Assembly: GCA_029259935.1 (NCBI GenBank)
Contig: JAJDEH010000351.1
Location: forward strand, 1 to 31,041
DNA from: Planctomycetota bacterium
GTDB taxonomy: Bacteria > Planctomycetota > Planctomycetia > Pirellulales > Pirellulaceae
Reading direction: 5' to 3'
DNA: 31,041 bases
A program made the position numbers and the translations under genes. Positions 24,619 to 31,041 of the stretch are shown here, piece after piece (within the stretch, counting starts at the first letter, position 1; every line of letters begins with the position of its first letter). The notes under the pieces are model-generated. The model was given only the letters and a program-made list of their open reading frames with translations, did no database searches and was not told where the DNA came from.

Positions 24619-25599
24619 ATGTCCAGCGATTCTGCTGTCAGCTCAAACGCCCTCTATTGCGGCGACAACTTGAACATCCTGCGCGGGCACCTGCCCGACA
24701 GTTCCGTCGATTTGGTCTATCTCGACCCGCCCTTCAAGAGCGATCGCAACTATCACGCGTTGTTCCGCCATAACGACGAGGATCGTGTGCGCGAGAAGGT
24801 CCCCGCCTTCGAAGACACTTGGCAGTGGAACAACTCGGCCCAAGCCGCCTATCAACAAACGGTCGACAGCCAGACGAAATTAGGCGATACCCTGCGGGCG
24901 TTCCATACATTTCTAGGGGCCACGGATTTGCTGGCCTACCTGTCGATGCTCGCACCGCGCCTGCTGCAACTGCATCGAGTCTTGAATGAGACCGGAACGA
25001 TTTACTTGCACTGCGATCCGTCCGCCAGCCACTACGTCAAGATCTTGATGGATTCGGTCTTCGGACCAGAGAACATGCGCAACGAAATCATCTGGTGTTA
25101 CCGCGGCGGCGGCGTTCCCAAAAAGGACTTCGCCCGCAAGCACGATGTCATTCTGCGTTACTCAAAGACCGAGTCCTATCCCTTCAATACGGATGCCGTT
25201 CGCATTCCTTATTCGGACGACGTCCTCAACAGCCATCCCAGCCGCTACGACAAATCGTATCGCACCAACAAGGTGTACGAAGGCTATCGCCCCAATCCCG
25301 CCGGCAAACATCCCGAAGACTGGTGGCCGCTGCAAGCGATTCTGCCATCCAGCGGCGAACGCCTCGGTTATCCAACGCAGAAACCCGAAGCCTTGATGGA
25401 ACGCATCATCAAAGCCAGCAGCAATGAAGATGATCTGCTGCTGGACCCCTTTTGCGGTAGCGGTACGACGCTGGCCGTGGCCGAGCGACTGGGCCGCAAG
25501 TGGATCGGCATCGATGTCTCGGAGGTCGCCATCACAGTCACGAAGCAACGGCTCGCGGAACGTCGTTGTTCGCTCCGCGAACAAAACGAAACATCATGA
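24619..25599 (+). CDS. Beta-class DNA methyltransferase (N6-adenine or N4-cytosine), orphan
   Basis: This 326-residue enzyme transfers methyl from S-adenosylmethionine to an exocyclic amino group in DNA. The catalytic motif DPPF (residues 36-39) comes before the cofactor motif DPFCGSGTT (276-284), which defines class beta. YPTQKPEALMERII (251-264) and GRKWIGIDVSE (292-302) are typical. DPPF rather than DPPY occurs in both adenine and cytosine N-methyltransferases, so the target base is undecided. No restriction endonuclease, specificity subunit or helicase lies nearby, which makes it an orphan, perhaps regulatory. The ATG at 24619 has a weak ribosome site. The in-frame TTG at 24583 would add 12 residues. 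It converges with the PhoX gene, 27 bases apart. Confidence 0.92.
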   Translation: MSSDSAVSSNALYCGDNLNILRGHLPDSSVDLVYLDPPFKSDRNYHALFRHNDEDRVREKVPAFEDTWQWNNSAQAAYQQTVDSQTKLGDTLRAFHTFLGATDLLAYLSMLAPRLLQLHRVLNETGTIYLHCDPSASHYVKILMDSVFGPENMRNEIIWCYRGGGVPKKDFARKHDVILRYSKTESYPFNTDAVRIPYSDDVLNSHPSRYDKSYRTNKVYEGYRPNPAGKHPEDWWPLQAILPSSGERLGYPTQKPEALMERIIKASSNEDDLLLDPFCGSGTTLAVAERLGRKWIGIDVSEVAITVTKQRLAERRCSLREQNETS

Positions 25600-25626
25600 C
25601 CACGGAGCGATCGACAACGGACCATT

Positions 25627-27009
25627 CTACGAAAAAAGCGGCCGACCATCCCGGCGGCTAATCGCAAAGGTGATGCCCGGAGTTTGCAGGTTGGCGAACA
25701 GCCATTTGTCATCCGGTGAAATGCACACGCCGGCCCACTCCTTACCACGGAAATCGCCGCGGATGCCGCGACGGCGATCGTTCACAATCGCGTTGTTCGC
25801 AACCAGCGGCGTCAGTTCGCCCGCTGGACTGAGACGATGAATTCGCTGGGGCACCTGCGAGCCGTCTTCGCAAAGCACGATATCGCCGCTGCGACTGACG
25901 CACATATTGTCCGGACTGTCCAGCACCTCCTTGCTGGGCGATTCAAAGATCAGCCGGATCGTTTCTTCCGCCGGGTCGTATTGGAAAACCTGGCCATGTC
26001 CCTTGTCGCCGCCGCTCGTCGATACGACATAGATCTTTCCTTGATCGAACCAGCAGCCTTCGAGCCGCGCAAAGGTCGATGCCCCTTGCTGCCTGCCTTG
26101 CGAATAAACGCCCAGTGTGTCCTGCGTGTTCGGTGTATGCGGCCGCGTCGGATCTTCGATATCAACCCACGACGTCGAGAACTGATCACCAACTCGCATC
26201 CCACGTCGCATGTCCTGACGGCCGGCCACCTTCATCATCTGCAAGCGACCGCCATCGGCCAGCTTGCGCGGAGTGTTCGGCACGAATCGATAGAGGCCGG
26301 CGGTCTTGCGATCTTCCGTTTCATAAACAATGCTCGTCTTCGGATCCACGGCGACCGCTTCGTGAACAAAGCGGCCCATCGCGGTGAGCGGCTCGGCGGT
26401 CGCTTTTCCATGGGCCGGCACTTCGAAGATAAACCCATGCTCGCGCTCGTATTCGACCCGCCGCCCGTCAACTTCGTCGCCCGGACCTAGGACGGTTTCT
26501 TCACACGTCAGCCAACTTCCCCATGGAGTCAGGCCGCCGGCGCAGTTCCTCAACGTGCCGGTCAAGCTGGCGTGACTTTCCAAGAACTCACCCTTCACTA
26601 GGTCGAACGTGAGGCTCGTGCAACCGGCACCCGCCTTGCGATCGTAGACCGGACCCTTGGCGAACGTGCCTTTGTCGCTTTCCACTTCGTGATTTCTGCA
26701 CAACGTCAACGACTTTTCGTCAGCGCGAATCACGGACATGCCATCGTGCAGGCCCGGCGTCGGCGTGTCTCCGGTCAGTGCGTCACCGGTCCAACCATAA
26801 GACCGGAAACGAAACCCTTTTGGCAACGCCAGCAACTCGAATCCACTCGCGTCGTCGGCAACGGGGACGAGCGACGTGCTGGCTGCCTTCGCCGGGGTCG
26901 TAAGCTCCTCGGCATGCACCAGCAAGTTGCCCAGCGCGGTCGCGGCAGCGCCCGAACCGATGGCGTAGGACGTTCGTTTAAGAAACGCGCGACGATCAAC
27001 AGAATTCAT
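25627..27009 (-). CDS. PhoX-family (DUF839) Tat-exported protein
   Basis: This 460-residue protein has a twin-arginine signal (Arg6-Arg7 in RRAFLKR, then a hydrophobic Ala-rich stretch), so it is exported folded. The mature part belongs to the PhoX/DUF839 superfamily, six-bladed propellers with a Ca/Fe site: LCRNHEVES, CAGGLTPWGSWLTCEET, GRFVHEAV, SPDNMCVS and WAGVCISPDDKWLF are family segments. True PhoX enzymes are phosphomonoesterases; many DUF839 members are uncharacterised, so alkaline phosphatase activity is only likely. A strong AAGGAGAT ribosome site precedes the ATG. The gene lies 36 bases downstream of the alpha/beta hydrolase, so the two are probably one operon. I see no Pho box. 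Confidence 0.88.
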   Translation of the reverse strand: MNSVDRRAFLKRTSYAIGSGAAATALGNLLVHAEELTTPAKAASTSLVPVADDASGFELLALPKGFRFRSYGWTGDALTGDTPTPGLHDGMSVIRADEKSLTLCRNHEVESDKGTFAKGPVYDRKAGAGCTSLTFDLVKGEFLESHASLTGTLRNCAGGLTPWGSWLTCEETVLGPGDEVDGRRVEYEREHGFIFEVPAHGKATAEPLTAMGRFVHEAVAVDPKTSIVYETEDRKTAGLYRFVPNTPRKLADGGRLQMMKVAGRQDMRRGMRVGDQFSTSWVDIEDPTRPHTPNTQDTLGVYSQGRQQGASTFARLEGCWFDQGKIYVVSTSGGDKGHGQVFQYDPAEETIRLIFESPSKEVLDSPDNMCVSRSGDIVLCEDGSQVPQRIHRLSPAGELTPLVANNAIVNDRRRGIRGDFRGKEWAGVCISPDDKWLFANLQTPGITFAISRRDGRPLFS

Positions 27010-27045
27010 TGAAGGATCTCCTTCTCTTTGGATGCAATTGCCGAG

Positions 27046-29136
27046 CTATCGTTCGCCGGCCGAATCGATCTCGGCAAACAACGGCGTCGCACGTTCGACC
27101 TGCCGCTTGATAATTCGTGGGACATCTTCGTCCAGCAAAAGCCTCTGCTTGTTGAGGCGTTTGCAATAGGCCCTTAGTTGTTTTTGATATTCGTCCAAGG
27201 TTGCAAACCGCTCTTCGAGAGAAAGTCGCGGATCGCCAACTTCCATTCTATCTGATTTGGTTTTGGCAAACGGAATAAAGGAACCCTTGAGACCGACGAG
27301 CTCGTTTTCCGCGCCCGCCTCGCGACTTCGCAAGTTCCAGCCGGTAAAGGTTGCCAACGGAACGGCCACTTCGGGAGGCAGTAAACATCCCAAGTCGTTG
27401 CCGTCCGGCGAACACTTGGGCACCAGAGTCTGGTAGTGGCCGAGGATATTTGGCGGATGAACGTCGATGATTCGTTCGGTGTCCCAGCGCCGGCCAAGGT
27501 CCAGGTGGCCAGGCCGCAGAATCACTTCGGGATACCGAACCGAGGGGAGCGCGGGAAAGCCGGTCGAATTTTGTTGAAACGGAACCAAGGTCCCGTCGGC
27601 GATCTTGGGATAGACGCTGGGCGGCACCGGATCACCGCCGCGGCACCAACGATCTAGCGCCACCAACAGCGATCGCAGAAACGGCCGATAGTCCGCGTGA
27701 TTGCTGAAGTTTTGGCCGCTGCCACGAGTCGGCGGATAGTTCGACGGACCATGCTGAGTTCCCCCGAAAGCAAACACGCGCACATTCGCGGGGATCTTCG
27801 CATCCTTGCGGCCCACGGGATCGGTGTGTGGCAACGACCCGCTACGAGTCCAGTACTCGGCGGCCGACTGAGTATGAAGCACCTTCGGGGCAACGCCCTT
27901 CGTGATCGAGTTGCGTAGAATTCCATCTTCCTTGCCACTCAGCGGGTCCGTTTGAACCGAGTAGCTGAACGGAAAGCGATCGCTGGGAAAATCGTGATTT
28001 TCAAACTGAGTCAAAAAGGTTGTCGGTTGAGCAAAGCGATGATTGAACGACCCTAGCCCGCCGCCGGCGACATGCGGAATCAAGCCATCAAAAACCTGCT
28101 TGCCTTTTTCGTCTTCGTTAAAACCGTCATACAACATCTCGCGCAAGAAACGCCCGCTTTGTGAAACGCCAAATCCGTAGGCGTATTGAATTGCCGGCTG
28201 GTCCTTGATCCGCAGCGGGTTGTGCCTCCCGGCACCGCTTTTGAAAGCCGCCATCAAGTCACGCACGGATGCAAAACAAACGCCATGCACCAATGGATCT
28301 TGCGCTTCGTAAATCAATTCGTAGAGATAGCTGGCGCGGAAACCGGCGGGCAATTCCAGTTCGACCATCGGCAATTGTCCCGCCGGCGACGAACTCTCGT
28401 CCGCAACATGCAAACGAAACTGCGAGCGGGGAATGGGAATCCGGCGGTCGGTGGCCCGCAAACGCCAGGTCAAAGTTGCCGAGGCAAGTCCTTTAGCCGT
28501 CGGCCGATAGGCTCCGTGTCCGTCCCGATTGACATTCATCCGTGTCATGTCATCGTTCTTGGGCAGCAGTTCATAACGCACGCGTCCGGTGATGGGTTTC
28601 TTTTCAAACCGGGCGGTCGGCGCTGTCAACCGCAACCGACCGTTCCCTGGCAACAACTCACCATCCCAACCGCTCCACACAACCGTGTAGCCGTGCCGCA
28701 TGAGAAATCCGTTGCCGGGCGACTTTGGATTGTTACCGCCCGAGCTGTCGTTGAAAAATCGAATCGCCAATTTGTTGCCGCGATTGTTTACATCGTAGAG
28801 TACCGCTCCGTTGCCCTTGGCCAGATCCTTGGGTGCGAGAATGAACAAGTCCGAGCTAAAGTGAACCAAGCCCTTTTCATCGCGCGGGGCGTGCGACAAA
28901 TCGACGATGGGTTGGTTCTGTTCTAGTGACGGATCAATGGCATAGTGGACCTTTCCTTCAATCTGCTCGTAAGGCCCCACGTCGCCAAACGCCGCCCCGT
29001 CGGCGAACTCGCGCCGCTCGGTGATCTCGAAACGGGTGACTTCCGCCCACGCCGGATGCGGCCCGACAAGGGCGAAGCACAGCACCGGAATCCATTTCAG
29101 GCAATACGAACAGTTCGGCTTCAATCTTTCGTGCAT
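27046..29136 (-). CDS. Exported alpha/beta hydrolase domain protein
   Basis: This 696-residue protein has a signal peptide (about residues 1-31, ending HPAWA). The mature chain matches the large alpha/beta hydrolase family that carries a GWSQ(T/S)GR-type elbow. Here it is GVSQSGR (323-329), making Ser325 the likely nucleophile. Family segments include GDVGPYEQIEGK, YDVNNRGNK, GYTVVWSGWDGE and FGGTQHGP; the His of the last is a candidate catalytic residue. Substrates are unknown, probably esters or lactones. The GTQHGP region and the C-terminal GWNLR stretch are intact, so the protein seems full length. The ribosome site is weak. It is the first gene of a probable two-gene unit with the PhoX gene, both exported. 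Confidence 0.85.
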   Translation of the reverse strand: MHERLKPNCSYCLKWIPVLCFALVGPHPAWAEVTRFEITERREFADGAAFGDVGPYEQIEGKVHYAIDPSLEQNQPIVDLSHAPRDEKGLVHFSSDLFILAPKDLAKGNGAVLYDVNNRGNKLAIRFFNDSSGGNNPKSPGNGFLMRHGYTVVWSGWDGELLPGNGRLRLTAPTARFEKKPITGRVRYELLPKNDDMTRMNVNRDGHGAYRPTAKGLASATLTWRLRATDRRIPIPRSQFRLHVADESSSPAGQLPMVELELPAGFRASYLYELIYEAQDPLVHGVCFASVRDLMAAFKSGAGRHNPLRIKDQPAIQYAYGFGVSQSGRFLREMLYDGFNEDEKGKQVFDGLIPHVAGGGLGSFNHRFAQPTTFLTQFENHDFPSDRFPFSYSVQTDPLSGKEDGILRNSITKGVAPKVLHTQSAAEYWTRSGSLPHTDPVGRKDAKIPANVRVFAFGGTQHGPSNYPPTRGSGQNFSNHADYRPFLRSLLVALDRWCRGGDPVPPSVYPKIADGTLVPFQQNSTGFPALPSVRYPEVILRPGHLDLGRRWDTERIIDVHPPNILGHYQTLVPKCSPDGNDLGCLLPPEVAVPLATFTGWNLRSREAGAENELVGLKGSFIPFAKTKSDRMEVGDPRLSLEERFATLDEYQKQLRAYCKRLNKQRLLLDEDVPRIIKRQVERATPLFAEIDSAGER

Positions 29137-29217
29137 AACTAAAACTCAAGTGCGGAAATCGATGTGGAAGGTGAGCAAATCCGCGCCGCGTGGACGGACA
29201 AGGCAGGTATTCCTTCA

Positions 29218-29246
29218 GTTATACTTGCGGCCCTCGTGACGGGCAA
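29218..29246 (-). promoter_or_regulatory. Candidate promoter of the hydrolase-PhoX unit
   Basis: On the minus strand TTGCCC (29246-29241), 17 bases, then TATAAC (29223-29218). The -10 matches consensus at five of six positions and the -35 at four. Transcription would start about 70 bases before the hydrolase ATG. Confidence 0.5.
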
Positions 29247-29803
29247 TTCACCGCCCGCCTGCCGTTAACTGCGCCAGATTTACAAGGTGGGCCCGCCGTT
29301 CGTCGAGCGAAACAAAAGGTTGCATTCCAATGCCTCACCGCGACATCGTCTCGTTCCAAGCGGGGCACTTCGAGCGGTGTAACATATGCCCGGTTGCCGA
29401 AATCGCTGCCTTTGCCCATTACGCTCCCTCCGTAAATGCAGACACCCCATGGAATTAGCCAAGCCGCCGCTTTCTCGATGCCCTTCACGCCTCGCGAAAA
29501 ACGTTTGCACAACCGCAAACATCTCAAGAGCCTCCAAGCGCAACTTGCCCGCCAACGCGACTCTCCGCGCGCTATCGTCTCTCACCCCGTCATTGTACCA
29601 AATCCAAGACAACTTGCGTGCAAGCGTCTGAACCCACGGACGTTTTCGATCGCCGGCTGCGTTACATCAAAGAAATGGAATTCGAGTGTTTCTCGACTGA
29701 AATCCTGTGCGAATATTCGAGCCGCTACCAGCGCGGTCACCACGAGTAATCGGTGGCGTGCTTTTCCCAATCAAGCGCGAGAATATGCTTTTCCACACTT
29801 TCC
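29247..29803. other. Noncoding stretch with no convincing gene
   Basis: Both strands have open frames of 60-125 codons here, but none has a ribosome site, a recognised domain or consistent codon choice. A minus-strand segment at 29730-29870 (one reading: ALPIEESVEKHILALDW) looks protein-like for about 35 codons and may be further decayed coding DNA linked to the transposase remnant. A TACAAT box occurs on the minus strand at about 29595. Confidence 0.5.
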
Positions 29804-30205
29804 TCAATAGGAAGCGCGACCGGATGTTTGCTTGAGTGGTCCAGCCAAGTCCGCCGGGATGTGGCCTCGTTTGTCTTTTCGCGTTTGCCGGCCCGTCCAA
29901 TCGAACAGCTTCAATTACTCGGCCCGCTTGAGCGGAATAAATCCTCGGTTAGAAGCGCGGCGGGCGCGAAGTGAATCCTTTGTCTCCCGCCGCTCGCGCA
30001 GTTCCACGGGACTCAGGCAGCCATCTTGCTTTCTAGTGGATGTCGTGCCGGGCTGTGAATTGGAATCAGATGGACGCGACTCTGGCGGCACGGTGGATTG
30101 ACGTTCCGCGTGGATCCCGCTGGTCCCATTTCCCCCGCAATCAACCGATGGCGCTAATTGCGCTGCATCTAATGTATGGGCGGCCCCTTTTGCCCTACTT
30201 TTCGT
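29804..30205 (-). pseudogene. Decayed REP-associated Y1 transposase, C-terminal part
   Basis: The minus-strand frame from 30205 to the TGA at 29804-29806 reads CLSPVELRERRE, then RASNRGFIPLKRAE, then a TAA at 29915-29917, then LKLFDWTGRQTRKDKRGHIP. From memory this matches the C-terminal extension common to planctomycete IS200-like (TnpA-REP) transposases, where a Tyr is expected at the stop position. So the stop is a nonsense mutation in an otherwise continuous frame. The HUH catalytic domain is absent; the 5' side runs into the next gene, so it was truncated. It is not functional. Confidence 0.65.
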
Positions 30206-30644
30206 CTATGATGCGATAATTGGTGATTAAGCCAACGGGCACTAATACTTTATCTCCTTCATAGCGTAGAACTTCTTCTAGCTTGTCAATTGCTAACGTA
30301 AGTTGCCTAGTGTCAGATGCCAGTATCACCCCTCCAGCAGGTTGGATCACAATTAGATAGCGCGGCTCTCCACTACGTTGCCACGTTCCAATATCTAACC
30401 AAATACAACAACCTGGGTTTCGTTCGTTCTCCCAGGTACCTAGACACTTGAGCGTCTTTGCTAACCGAGTCGCCAAGGTACCTACCTTCGCTGGGCTTGA
30501 CTTTGGGAAACCGACCGGCAATTTCCATTCTATGAACTTCTCAGTGCCTTTTGAATCATCTTCATCGGCAAAAGCAACCGTAGCCGAATAACTTGCTAAT
30601 GAGAATAAATAGAGGCAAACCGCACTTACAATTCGCACTCGCAT
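30195..30644 (-). CDS. Small secreted protein of unknown function
   Basis: This 149-residue protein has a Sec signal peptide (hydrophobic VSAVCLYLFSLASYSATVAFA, cut in two here: VSAVCLYLFSLA and SYSATVAFA, cleavage near AFA-DE). The mature 120 residues contain two adjacent Cys (GCCIW) and one more (KCLGTW). I recognise no domain. AGGAGG lies six bases before the ATG, a strong site that supports translation. Codons are visibly AT-richer than in the genes to the left, suggesting different ancestry. Its end overlaps the open frame of the transposase remnant. Confidence 0.65.
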   Translation of the reverse strand: MRVRIVSAVCLYLFSLASYSATVAFADEDDSKGTEKFIEWKLPVGFPKSSPAKVGTLATRLAKTLKCLGTWENERNPGCCIWLDIGTWQRSGEPRYLIVIQPAGGVILASDTRQLTLAIDKLEEVLRYEGDKVLVPVGLITNYRIIDEK

Positions 30645-30720
30645 TCCTCACCTCCTAGCAGTCAAGAATTAGGATCCATTGAGTTTCATCAAAAGGCCGT
30701 GATGTTTTCGACAAGCTGCG

Positions 30721-30933
30721 CTAGCACCGAGGGTCTCGGAGCGGACCTGGGTCGGAAAGATTTGGGCTAGTGCTAGTCGCACTTCGGATTGTATCACTTG
30801 CCTCTTGCACGACCTTGTAGTTTGATGATCCGTAGGTGGAACTGCCGCTGCAGTCTACTGTACACACATGGGTCCACGCAATCCGATAGATCTGTGACAC
30901 GCCTGTATTGTTGGGATTGATCGTTAAAATGGG
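30721..30933 (-). pseudogene. Severed C-terminal fragment of an unknown protein
   Basis: The minus-strand frame is open for 70 codons before the TAG at 30721-30723 and reads like protein: LTINPNNTGVSQIYRIAW, THVCTVDCSGSSTYG, YKVVQEASDTIRSA. There is no start codon with a ribosome site. Upstream the frame meets a TGA at 30934-30936, exactly where the conserved-looking element GGGTCAGGTCTGAATGGC begins. This suggests a gene cut by an insertion or rearrangement. The family is not recognised. Confidence 0.5.
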
Positions 30934-31041
30934 TCAGGTCTGAATGGCATTACCATCTTCCTAAGTCATATATTTTCAATGTCTTTCTTAAGCTGTCGTC
31001 TCGGGTATCGTGGGGAACCCAGCGTCCTTTTAGAGTTCCCC
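30929..31041. mobile_element. Edge of a probable REP-transposase element
   Basis: AATGGGTCAGGTCTGAATGG (30929 onward) resembles, from memory, the sequence repeatedly found beside IS200-like REP transposases. No coding frame follows. The window ends in an inverted repeat: GGGGAAC (31012-31018) and GTTCCCC (31035-31041) with a 16-base loop, which suits a terminal hairpin. The element would continue past the window. Confidence 0.4.

Noticed and set aside
28186..28926. 246-codon plus-strand frame antisense to the alpha/beta hydrolase
   Set aside because: The hydrolase on the other strand is full length with family motifs. This frame has no recognisable content.
29280..29810. Open frames on both strands between the hydrolase and the transposase remnant
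   Set aside because: None has a ribosome site, a domain or steady codon choice. They are better read as noncoding or decayed DNA.
1..31041. CRISPR array, tRNA or rRNA genes
   Set aside because: No regularly spaced repeat series, cloverleaf with CCA-type acceptor or rRNA-like sequence was seen when reading the window.

Overview
The window looks like chromosomal DNA of a planctomycete, most likely from the Pirellulales. It is moderately GC-rich. Features typical of that group are a giant Ser/Thr kinase fused to WD40 repeats, an ECF sigma factor of the kind widespread in Pirellulaceae, a YfbK-type von Willebrand lipoprotein, a divergent Nramp-like transporter, a secreted PhoX protein and traces of REP-associated Y1 transposases. 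The assignment rests on recognising families, not on a database search.

Positions 1-6866 (+ strand) form a signalling block. It opens with the end of a membrane-anchored kinase carrying about 21 WD40 repeats. It continues with a REC-REC-Hpt protein, a STAS anti-anti-sigma-like protein and a receiver fused to an RsbW-like ATPase. The last three read as one module joining a phosphorelay to a partner switch. Positions 7029-10318 (+) hold an Nramp-like transporter with a coiled-coil insert and a GT4 glycosyltransferase.

Positions 10352-15192 (- strand) hold a VWA lipoprotein, an FAD oxidoreductase / ECF41 sigma factor pair and a small exported protein. The pair is preceded by a sequence matching the known ECF41 promoter. 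Positions 15470-18193 (+) are a lutABC lactate-oxidation operon behind a TATAAT box. A secreted CAP-domain protein (-), a TrmH/SpoU RNA methyltransferase (+) and a second ECF sigma factor (-) follow.

Positions 20954-21602 hold an unannotated stretch: a small ORF with a strong ribosome binding site, preceded by a promoter-hairpin-U-tract unit that looks like a small RNA or attenuator. After it come a large exported M16 peptidase (-), an orphan beta-class DNA methyltransferase (+), and an exported PhoX-like protein with a large alpha/beta hydrolase (-, probable operon).

From about 29250 to the right end the DNA is mostly debris. There is a decayed transposase with an in-frame stop, a small secreted protein in AT-richer DNA, a severed C-terminal gene fragment, and what looks like the edge of a mobile element ending in a hairpin. 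No tRNA, rRNA or CRISPR array was seen.
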